Assembly (NCBI GenBank): GCA_035235625.1
Contig: CP141148.1
Span: 20,399,057-20,463,056, forward strand
From: Saururus chinensis
Taxonomy: Eukaryota > Streptophyta > Magnoliopsida > Piperales > Saururaceae
Direction: 5' to 3'
DNA: 64,000 bases
Shown piece by piece: positions 47,076 through 57,028 of this stretch. The position numbers were made by a program, and so were the translations under genes. The notes below the pieces were generated by a model. It had not been told where the DNA came from and searched no databases. It saw only the letters and a program-made list of their open reading frames with translations. Position 1 is the first letter of the stretch. Each line of letters starts with the position of its first letter.

Positions 47076-50000
47076 CCCTACCATTTTTAGCCCCGTTGTA
47101 CGGGAGGCTTTTGCAGGTGTGTGTTGGAGAGCTCCTGGAGATGGATGCTCATTTCAGCGGTGGATTGATTCCCGTTGACTCAGGTATATGTTTGACTCAC
47201 TGCGAGTTTATTTGTGCCACGATCCGATGTATTGGGTGAGACGAGACGTTAAGATGTTTATTCTGGACTTTCATTTGGATTAGTCTGTGGACTGTTATGG
47301 GACTTGCACTCAGGGATGCCTGGGAGTGTTTTGTATTTAAAGTCTATGATCATAGCGAATTTAGTCGTACGTGTGTTTTCGAGTAGCGCCTGATGATATT
47401 TGCTTTGGCCGTACGATGTTTGACCGTGTGATGAAAATATTTAGATGGAAAATGGATGTTTAGTGTTTTGAATTATAAACTGTTTTATCAGGTTTTGATT
47501 TCGTCATTTTTACTCCGATTTACAGACGTTATATTGCAAAAATTTTCCGTGAATTTTGAGGAAAATGTGTGAAAAATCTCGGGCGTTACATTCGGTGTAT
47601 TCATATGTGTATTTTCCCCCCGTTTTTATATCCATAGAGTCGGGTGTGGGGCTTAGTCGCGGGCCACGGGCCTCGCTGCGCGCTTACGGTGCGAATTTTG
47701 GAGGTACAGCGCGTAAACATAAGGTTAACGTGCATTAGGGACCTAAATGGAAAAAAAGAGAGCATAAAACGGGCTCGGGCTCGGCCGAGCCCGATCCAGA
47801 TGTTTCCGGAAGAGGAACAGTGCACCCCACCTCTCTCCGGCTTCTGTCTGTCCCAGCCGCTGCCACCGGCTCCGCCCCGGTTTGGCGACGGCAGTGGGCC
47901 TTAGCCCCGGCCGCTCCGCCCTCCGCCGTTTTTACCCCCGGTGAGCCCTCTCCCTCTCTGTGATTTGAGTTTGAGCCATCGTCGTGGGCCGGCAAGGGCC
48001 ATCCAGCCTCCTAGAGCTCTGCCTTGAGCCGGCGACGGCAGGAGGATGTCCCTCCCGGCCCCAATTGGTCTCTTCTGCCGTCCCTCTCCTATTCTTCCCT
48101 TCGCCCCTATTTTCTGCCGCTCGACGGTTTCGACTAAACTATGGCCACCAGCGGCAAGCCGTGGCCGACCGGACCTCCATCCGGCCTTGCCTGGATCTGG
48201 TGTAAGCAGTGGGTCACCCCACCCGGACCAATTCCTCCTCCTCTCCCTCCGTTTCTCCTCTGTTCGGTCCGGACTCCCCTCTGTTTTCGGTTTTGTTCAT
48301 TCTGTCTATTTGGGACTGCCGGCGCTGGAAGCTGCTGCCTTTGGCCAAAGACGGCTTCGCCTATCATCCGTCTGGCCAGCCACAGGCCGGCGATCACATG
48401 GTTGGCCTCCAGCCAGCTCCGCCGCCCCCTACCCAGTTCCCCTAGCCTCCGGTTGGTCCCTCTCCCCTGTTTTTGGTTTGACGGGAACTGTGGCCGCGCC
48501 GGTGGGAGTAAACCTCCGGTGAGCTTATGGCCGGCCAGCCTCGGCCTGGCGACACTGTTGTAGCCGCCTCCACCCAGCCCTGCCCTGCTCTGGCCACCTT
48601 CCCTCCCCGGCCCTATTTTTCCCCTCCGGTCAGCCCCTATTTTTGGTCTATGTTCGTGTTGGACATTGTGAGTACCGTCACCAGCCGGATGCCAAACCTG
48701 GCCAAGCGGACCTTCGTCTGGCTCTGCCCTGGCCTAGTGACGCCAGTGGGCCACCCCTCTGGGCCTTGTTTAGCCCCTATCCCCTCCGTTCCGTTGGAAC
48801 CAAATCTATTGCTCGCTTGGTTGATGTGCTTGTCCACAAAAACCGAGCCTTTGCTCCTCACTGTGCTAATTGTCTGGCGTGTCGCCGCTGACTTTGGCCA
48901 TCAACTCTGGCCGCTAGGGCCACGACAGAGCCGTTGGTAACCCCTTCTCGTCGTTGTGCCCTTAGGGTTTTTCACCCGTTTTGGGCCACCGAGCGTTGTT
49001 GGATGCCGAACACCTCTGGACCTTGTAGTTTGGCGGGTCTCAGCCTAGAGATGGCGAGCCACCCTAGTGCGGCACCTCCCCTCTTTTTTCGGCATGAGGC
49101 AGGTTCCCCCTCTGCCGATGATATGTGTTTGACTGTGCCATTTAGAGTGCCACTGTTCTACCCTCGCTATACGCCGATTGGCCTCTAGTCGGCCTGCCTC
49201 AGCACGGCAACGGCAAAGGCCGTCTTTGTTGGTCACCAACCTTGGCTTTGGCCCTACCGCCCTTTCGAGCTTTGGGCTGACACCGTGTAGCCCTCTCCCC
49301 CTTCCTTTGGCCGCGTGTGCAAGTAGCCACATGTGCGGGTTAGGGTATTGGTGCCGCTTTGGCGCCGCCCGACCGTCAGATGGCTCTACCATCATCTGGA
49401 GTTGACATCGGAATCCTCCATCACCTATCCTCCATCCTTGAGTGTCGCCCACACCCTTCGCCCTTATGTGGGCCCTGGTAAACACGAAATCGATGCCGTT
49501 GGGTGTTGTCCACGGCCGATTTCGATGTCTTGTAACCAGTTGAGTATGGTTCAACCACCGGCCGAATTTTAGTGTGTACACTTGGACCTTCGGTCGCACC
49601 TGCCACTCGTTGGCACGACCTTCCTCCCGGCCGCCCGTAATGTGCCGCCGTGGATCGCGGATTTTGCCGCATTGATCAGTTCACCCCTATTTGGCTGTGA
49701 GTATTTCCGGCGCTTCCTAAAACCTCGGGACAACAGCTCTATCTACTTAGCAAAGCTTTTGGCTGCCAACTCCGCCATCGACGCCGCCACCGTCATATGC
49801 TCGCCATCAAACGTCATGATTACGAGGTAGGGGAGCTTGAACTCGTAATTTCATGATAGCATGCTTGAATGAGTAGTAGCATGCTAGGAACTGCATGATG
49901 TGCATATAAGCATAATTATATGGTATGTTTAGATACATATGGCATGCATATGAGCTGTAAGTACGGTTGATGCATAGGTAATACGTGTGCTAAGTATGTT

Positions 50001-51869
50001 TAATATGTATGAGTTGTATGCACATACTATGGATGTGGAATATGTATGCGCTAGCGATGGCTAGCAAATCTGTAAGTATGCTACGTATGTGTTTTATGGA
50101 CATGCTAGTGATGACTAGCGATCGTGAGTTAGTTATGTGCGTGGACTGTGTGAGGGTAGATGTATGGGCGATGGACGGTAAAAAGTTGTAAGGTTTTTTG
50201 TATGGAGTCGGATGTGGACGGGTAAGCATGTGATGGAAGATGGCAAACATAAGTATGATAGGCAAAGAATGGAGCGGATTGGATCGGTTTGGTGTGGAGC
50301 AAAGTCAGGGGTTGGTTTCTGTAAGTAAGAGAACTTAGGCTTGAAGCCTAATGTGGGGTTTGTTAGACGGTAAGAGTGTGCATAATTGTACAAGCATAAC
50401 GTACAAATTATAAAGTGAAAAGTAAGCATAATCAGTGAGGTGTAAGTAAGTGGGTAATGAGAATCTGCTTTGAGGAGCTCAGTTTGACGATGTAAGTAAG
50501 ATGTCTGATCGTAAGGTGGATGTTAGAGGATGTATGATTACGTAAGGATCTGTGTGCGGTGAGCCATGTTGTGACTTAGACGGGTAAGTGAAGTCTGCTG
50601 CCCCGATGAACTAGGGTTTCGATCGGGCTCAGCTTCGGTTTGATAAGTCGAGGACGGTGAGTTTGTGTGGCATAATTGTACCGCATAATTTACTTAATTC
50701 AAACTTGAATTATAAGAAAGCTAATAATAGCGTTGTGAGTTTGAGACCTGAGGGTTCAACGGATTAAGTTTCATGTTTGAGCTAGCCAATAATGAATCGG
50801 CTGAGCATTTCTATTGTCTTGCCATGGTGGTTATTCCTGCGGGATGTTGTCCGTGTGCTATAGTGCACCAGACGTCTGATGCTCTGTTGAGAGCGATGTA
50901 TGCTTTGCTTGCTCTGTGTGGTGTATTAAGCCCAGACGTTTGATGCTCTGTTGAGAGCGCTGTAAGTTTCTGCCCTTCATGGGCTCTATATGTTTCTGCC
51001 TAGATGGCACTGTATGTTCTGCCCAAGAGTGACACTGTAAGATTCCTGCCAAATAGTGGTACTGTATGTTTTCTGCCCTTAGTTGGCACTGTATGGCCCT
51101 TGTTGGCAATGTATGGCCCCAAAGAGTGGGCATTTGCACGCTCAGGTAAGCAATATCGTGGACTTGCTCTTACTTGTTTGATCCTGTGCCCCATGAGCAT
51201 AGGTGTGCCTTGCCTTCGGAAAAGTCCATGGCGACTAGTTGCTCCCCGAAGGTTAAGGCGACGCCCTTGTGGCATTCCCTTCCTTTCCGACGTTGGAGCT
51301 TGTTAATTGTAATGAGCTTCAGTTGTCGGTAGTATGTGTACGATAGTGAGAGTATGTTGTATGCTTCAGATTCTGAGTAAGTTGTACGTGTAAGATTCAG
51401 AGTAGGTGTAAGTGTAAGCTCCTAAGGAAGACGTAAGAATACGTTTATGTGTAAGCGTATGATTGTACGATTAAGGTCGTACAAGTACGTGTAGGTTGTG
51501 TGAGTATGAGTATGATTGTAAGATGATGATTCTGAGTAAGAATGTAAGTGTAAGTTTCTTAGTAAGACTGTAAGTGTATGATTCTGAGCACGTTTGTAAG
51601 TATATGATTCTGATAAGGACTGTAAGTGTAAGATTGTACGAATAAGGTTGTACAAGTATATGTAAGGATTTGAGTATGTGTACGATGGTACAAGAAAGTT
51701 GTAAGACCCTGATTAAGGGTGTTTGTGTAAGTTTGCTTTCATTGGTGTGCTATGCATTATTATTTGCAGATGTACTTGATTATATTATGTTGATTGCTTC
51801 ATGTTTGGGTTGCATGAATGAATGTATTTATGAACTTATCGAGTTCACCATTTTTGGGATTTCCCCTAC

Positions 51870-51887
51870 TGAGTATGAAAATACTCA
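51870..51887 (+). other. Perfect hairpin with GAAA loop before the acceptor-like site (B1)
   Basis: Identical 18-base hairpin at the matching position, 41 bases before the acceptor-like site at 51928. It is preserved although flanking sequence differs between the copies. Confidence 0.6.
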
Positions 51888-52364
51888 CCCTACTATTTTT
51901 AGCCCCGTGGTTCAGGAGGCTTTTGCAGGTATGTGTTGGAGAGAGATGTATGCTCGATTCTGCGGTGGATCGTTCCGCCTTTAACTCAAGTATTTTTGAC
52001 TCAATGAGAGTGTAGTTGGTGCCACGATCTGATGTATTTGGTGAGATTTAAATGTTTATATCTTCTGAACTTTTAATTTGGATCAGATAGTGGACTGTTT
52101 ATGAGACTTGTACTCAGAGATGCCTGGGAGTTATTGTATTTAAAAATCCATGATCATGGTAATTTAGTCGTACGTTTATTTTCGAGTAATGCCTGAGGAT
52201 ATTTGATTTGGCGGTACGATGTTTAACCGTATGATGTTTTAAATTATAAACTGTTTATACAGGTTTTGATTTCGTCATTTTTACTCCGATTCATCGTACA
52301 TAAAAAAAAAAAATTCCGCGAGTTTTAAGAAAATTGGATGAAAAATCTCGGGCGTTACATATGA

Positions 52365-53300
52365 AGTGTAGAAACTTGTAGTTATACAATTTTAATCTTT
52401 ATTAAGAAGCATATCTCAATGTGACCCATTAACTAAGCTTGATAAGTTATTAACTAAAAAATATAACAATGACAATCTTTTACCTTTACCATACCACAAT
52501 AAAAACTCATGCAATTGCCTTTTCAAAAATTTCAATCAATTTTAGGGAATAAGAGTATAGTGTCCCTCAATTTATGACTCATGCAATACTTAATTTTCTT
52601 AAGTTTTCTAAATAATCCATGTAACAAGCACTAAGTCAGTGCCCCCAATCTAGTCATCTCAAGGCACTAGGTGTTAAGACACCCCTCCGGCTTAATTACT
52701 TGAACTATAAAGACTACAGAATTAAGTAAACCATAAAAAATTTTTATTTAAACCTTCTACCTTTTGATGCTAACCCCTATGTTTAATTAGGTACAAAGCA
52801 TGATTACTCATTAAGAAGAGAAATAAACCTTTAAAATGAACTTATTCTACCCTGGGCTAGAGGTATTCACTAGAGACCCATCTTTAGAGGAGGCCCACAG
52901 CCAACTAGCAGTTGCTATTGTTCTAAGCCCTCCTCTTGGAGACTCTAGGATGAGCCCATGCCTATCTCAATTGCCCCACCCCTTAATCCCTTCATTGAGT
53001 CCCCACCTACGCTTGAGTTGGAAAACTTGCCCAACTCCTTCAAGTATGCTTTCGTAGGACCAAAAGTATTCTCCCCATGATTATTTCCTCGTGCTTAACT
53101 AGTGACAAAGAGAGTTACCATCCTTGTCACACATATAGGCATTGACTCGTCCGTTTGCATGCATAGGATCTACCTAAAGGATAAGGCCAAACCCTCGAGA
53201 GAAGGATAATGGAGGTTAAACCCTAATATGCGGAAGGTTATCAGAAAAAAAAAGTTGTCAAGCTTTTAGATGTGAGTATCATATATCCCATCTATGATCG
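52365..53300 (-). other. Non-coding continuation of the minus-strand gypsy remnant
   Basis: AT-rich, no sustained frame. The minus strand carries gypsy 3'-region-like text (see the entry for 42401-42810). The segment was one piece with 41332-42810 before the family B insertions. Confidence 0.35.
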
Positions 53301-53394
53301 TACCTTTTGGGGTCCAAAATTAATATATTTTTTGATTATGCAACCTTCGCTACCTTTTTTAAAAGAAGGCTACCAAGCTTAGGCTCATTTATTG

Positions 53395-55275
53395 GATTTT
53401 TTTTCCTCTGAGACTTTGATTATTGAATCAGGGGACAAGAAGGGTTGAGAATGCCATGGCTAATCATATGTCTAGTATCTTGCTGGAGGAACCTTCAAAC
53501 GCTAAATTGCTTCATGACTCTTTCCCCGATGAGCAGCTATTCATTGTCTCTACTACCTCACCCCCTTAGTTCGCACACATTGTTAATTATCTTGTTGTGG
53601 GTTGCACTCCCTATAAGTGGACTAAACATGATAAGGATCTATTCTTTTCTCAACCTAAGCACTATTATTCGAATGACCCAAATCTTTTTTTGTTCTTGCT
53701 AGATTATTCGACCATGTGTGCCAAAGAGTGAATTTCATAGTATTTTCACATTCTGCCATTCTCAAGCTTGTGGAGGTCAGTTTGGGGAAAAGAAAACATT
53801 TGCTAATGTTCTTTAGAGTGGATTTCATTAGCCCACCTTATTTCGGGATACTCATGAGTTTTGTAAGTCTTACGATAGATGCTAGTGTCTAAGGGCTCTT
53901 TCTAGGAGAAATATAATGGCTCTCCAACCCATCCTCATTCTCGAGATTTTTTATTAATTAGGGATGTATTTCATGGGTCTATTTCCACCATCCTTTTGTT
54001 ACAATACTTACATCCTTGTTACAATACTTACATCTTAGTCACCGTCCATTAAGTTGGAGCATTGCCCTTTTTGGTTCCCAATCATTAGTGACGGGGTAGC
54101 CACTTTCATAATTTCATATTATTTACCGTTTGAGTTAGAGCACCACGCCTCTTGGGTCATTAAATCATTTAACTTCGATATAGACAAACCAATTCCCACT
54201 AAAAACTCCCACTTAATAAATTAAAAGAAATGCGCCGTGAAGATGAAGGTTACGAGAATACTAAATTATATAAACAAAGGAATAAGGAGTTGCTTGGGTT
54301 TTGAATTTGGGCCAAATTTCCCAATTCTGTGGGGAATCGGCGGAATCATTGCTAAATCTGATTCCAGCCCGTTTCAAACGGAAAGGTGATTCGGTAATTC
54401 CGGCTCTGCACCCGTTTGAAGCTGGCAGGTGATGGCTGCCTCACCGATTCCATCTTCACATTCTCCGGGCTGAGCCTCGCAGCCTTCACAAACTCGTCCA
54501 ATACAGCGTCCAGCCTCCATAAGGTGGTCTGGCGGGCGGGGAGAGGGCGGCAGGGCGGAGGCCCTAGAGTTCAAGCTCGATGGCGCAGAGGATGTGGGCG
54601 GCAGCGTCGTAGTGGTCGAGTGCCTTCTTGACCTCAGCTGCAGCGGAGACGGCGAGGATAGAGAGGATTAGTGGGTGGAAAAGGCGGAGGAGCGGGCTGG
54701 CCGGTCACCAAAAGAATCAAAGGAAAATAGAAGAAAAATCTCTGCAATTTTACTGTAGCAGACAAAGAAAAGGAAGCTAAAATCTAGGAAACCAGGACTA
54801 GTTGGCTAGCTGTTTGACCTTCACTGTTAGTCTCGTCGTCTGAACAAAGGAAAGGAAGCCGGGACAGGCTTGAAAGAGAAAAGGGAATTTTTTTTTTTGC
54901 CACGGTTACTATAGCTCATGGTGGAGGAAGGCGACTGTAGCAAAAATTTCGATTTTGTTTCCAAAAATTTTATACCCAAACAACCCCAGGCAAGGCTCTA
55001 GATAAGTCCTTTCGACTTAATTGAAAAGTTTATCTGTTTAATTCTAAATTACGCTTCTTTCCTTATAAACTTCTATCTAGATGGGATGACCCTTGTCAGG
55101 ATTTTCCTCGTAGAGCAGTTAAAATCTTTGACACCTGCGATAATCGAATTTTTGAAGTTATCGATTAGAAATTTAAGCTTGTTATTGAGAGAATTATCAA
55201 GGGAGGTGTCGTTGACTCATTCAATTTGATTGATCTACCGTTTGTTGAGGGAGTTTGCACCATCTGACTGAAGAT
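53395..55275 (+). mobile_element. Athila-like Ty3/gypsy pol remnant
   Basis: Fossil of the RNase H end and integrase. Seen on the plus strand: an RNase H end like ENAMANHMS (about 53440), DSFPDEQLFIVST (about 53520), the zinc-binding integrase HHCC region with HSQACGGQFGEKKTF (about 53760) and an integrase-core-like patch MGLFPPSFCYN (about 53970). After 55010 comes the C-terminal integrase part with LFNSKLRFF and SRWDDPC. Order and wording match Athila-type elements. Broken, with many breaks, and interrupted by a GC-rich insertion at about 54290-54990. No LTR was identified. Confidence 0.75.
54290..54990 (-). pseudogene. GC-rich gene-like insertion in the Athila remnant
   Basis: Foreign-looking segment inside the integrase region. 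On the minus strand two patches look like coding sequence: one with EVKKALDHYDAAAHI (about 54660-54590), the other with FVKAARLSPENVKMESV (about 54500-54440). They are helical and charged, but in different frames and without a start or splice sites I can trust. The outer edges read TTGGGTTTTGAATTT and, inverted, TTTGGGTATAAAATTTT, a weak terminal similarity that would fit a transposon carrying a captured gene piece. Parent gene not recognised. Confidence 0.35.
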
Positions 55276-57028
55276 GTTAAAGTTAGCACTTTTTAGGACG
55301 CAGGTATTGTTGTCCTTCGTATTGATTTGTTTTCTGTTTGATTTTTTTTATTTTATTTTTTAGGTTATACTTAGTTACTTAATTTTTTATTCTTTATATC
55401 CATTAGGTTATGTATTTTATGTTTAAAAAAAAAATTGCCTTGTAGGTGATGTGGGTCACCACACGATGCCCCTTCCATCCCTGCCACATCTCTTCCCCCT
55501 CGCCCTGCATTTTTTGCCCCTCTTGGCATCATTTGTTTATCCAATTCTACCCCTTCGCCCCAATTTTTAGGTAGAAGCCATTTTCAGAGTCCCTTTGTGT
55601 TGAATCTCATTCCATTTTCTTTTGTCACATCGTTTTCTTGGTAAGCCTTTAATTTTTGTGAATTTTGTTTCTACTTTTGGCTAAATTAGATGCAATTTTT
55701 TGTGCTAGTTTGTTTGATTTGCTTAGAATTGTAAGGATCTATGTTTTTGTCTTAATTGATTGCATGAATTTCGAGTTTTGCATGCTAAATTTTGAATTTT
55801 TTGTAACTCACCATTCTTATAGAAAATTGAAAGTTTGAATGACATAATGGATGAATTGGGTGTTCTTGCTTTATTAATGTTTAATATTTTATTGAGCACC
55901 TTATATTTTGATTTGGGCCATTTCCTTGGTTTAAATGTAGATTTAAATTTTATGTACATTGTTTCTATATGTAAGCATGTTGTTTACATGGGTAAATAGA
56001 TGAAGTTTTTTTTAAAAAAAATACAACTAATTTCTTCTCCAAAATTGACAAAAATTGTGTTCATGGGTGACATTAGTCACAATGATAAAATTATCCTAGG
56101 CGGCACTTAAGGGTTGTTTGAGTGTTGGATTTTTTAGAAACAGAAGTAGAATTTTTTGAAATTAATTCCAAAATTCACCACTGAATGTGAATTACGATTG
56201 GTAATAAATTTTTTTAGAATAAATTTAGATGTCGCTTTGGAGCTTTAAACTAATATAACTCTCTCTTCCGAACTTAGATATACACGTTCTTGGTATTATT
56301 ATGCTCTTAAATTCGCGGTCTATCAAACAAAATCCCAAAAAGGTGGGTAATTTTGACATTTAAAGTGGGCTTCACTTATATGACATACTTTTTGAGGCTT
56401 AAATCGATATGAAATATAATTGTTAAAAAATAACCGAATCTATAATTTTTAAAATGGGGTTAGAAGCTTGAATCGATGAAATCACCTTGTGAGGTGATTC
56501 GGTGATTCAGGCCGATTCCGGTTTGAAACAAATTATAATTAACTTTTGAGCAAAGTTTTTAATTTCAGCTACCTAGCAAATATTTAAGTGTTCTAAATTT
56601 ATCAATTGAACCGGGTTACTTTATCTTTGAAATAACGAAAGAAAGTTTTTGTCACTTAAAATGGGGACATCAAGTAAAAGATAAAAACAGTATAAATGCC
56701 GGTTGCCATGCTGGCTACTTGCGTGGCATATCAAAACCCTAAATCTTTTTCTCTCACTTTTAGTAATTATTTTTTAAAATAATAATTATTCAATAAATTT
56801 TCCTGCAAATTACAAACTGTTAATTTTGAAAACTAATATTTTTTAAAGAAAACTTATAAGTGGGTGTTGCCAATTGATAAACAGCTGCTGAAAAGATTTA
56901 TCTATTATGGAAATGCCAGCCTTGCCTTGTTATGTGCTCATGGTCGTGTCGTTCCATTTCCCCCCAAAGCCATGAGACTAGTTCCTTAAGTTGCAGTAGC
57001 AACAAGACAATACTTACTCCCAGATTTG
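55276..57028. other. AT-rich intergenic sequence upstream of the PPR gene
   Basis: No gene supported. 55450-55570 is C-rich without a frame. A phrase near 56495-56525 (GGTGATTCGGTGATTCAGGCCGATT) resembles 54385-54400, suggesting a shared repeat. The PPR promoter should lie in the last few hundred bases, but no clear TATA box was picked out. Confidence 0.45.

Larger units (their letters stand above)
42902..47590 (+). mobile_element. Solo LTR (family B, inner copy B2), 4.7 kb, TSD TTCGG
   Basis: Starts TGTAATGTCCCTGATTTTTC and ends AAAATCTCGGGCGTTACA, flanked by perfect TTCGG duplications (42897-42901, 47591-47595). The layout matches B1: TATA-like TATTTATAC near 43015, a GC-rich block 43.2-44.6 kb, donor ACGAG|GTAGGGG at 44596, acceptor CTTTTGCAG|GT at 47116/47117. 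The donor side AAACGTCATGATTACGAGG and the acceptor side AGGCTTTTGCAGGT are identical or nearly identical in both copies, while the GC-rich block is only partly conserved. Confidence 0.83.
42816..52359 (+). mobile_element. Solo LTR (family B, outer copy B1), TSD TATGA, split by B2
   Basis: Starts TGTAACGCCCCTGATTTTCC (42816) and ends AAAATCTCGGGCGTTACA (52359), with perfect TATGA duplications at 42811-42815 and 52360-52364. After 86 bases it is interrupted by B2 (42902-47590) and resumes at 47591 or 47596. Own length is about 4.85 kb. It contains a TATA-like box near 47617, a GC-rich exon-like block (about 47.8-49.8 kb) ending TACGAG|GTAGGGG (donor at 49827), and an acceptor CTTTTGCAG|GT at 51928/51929. 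No protein domain was recognised, and the many GC-rich frames on both strands are accidental. Confidence 0.82.
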
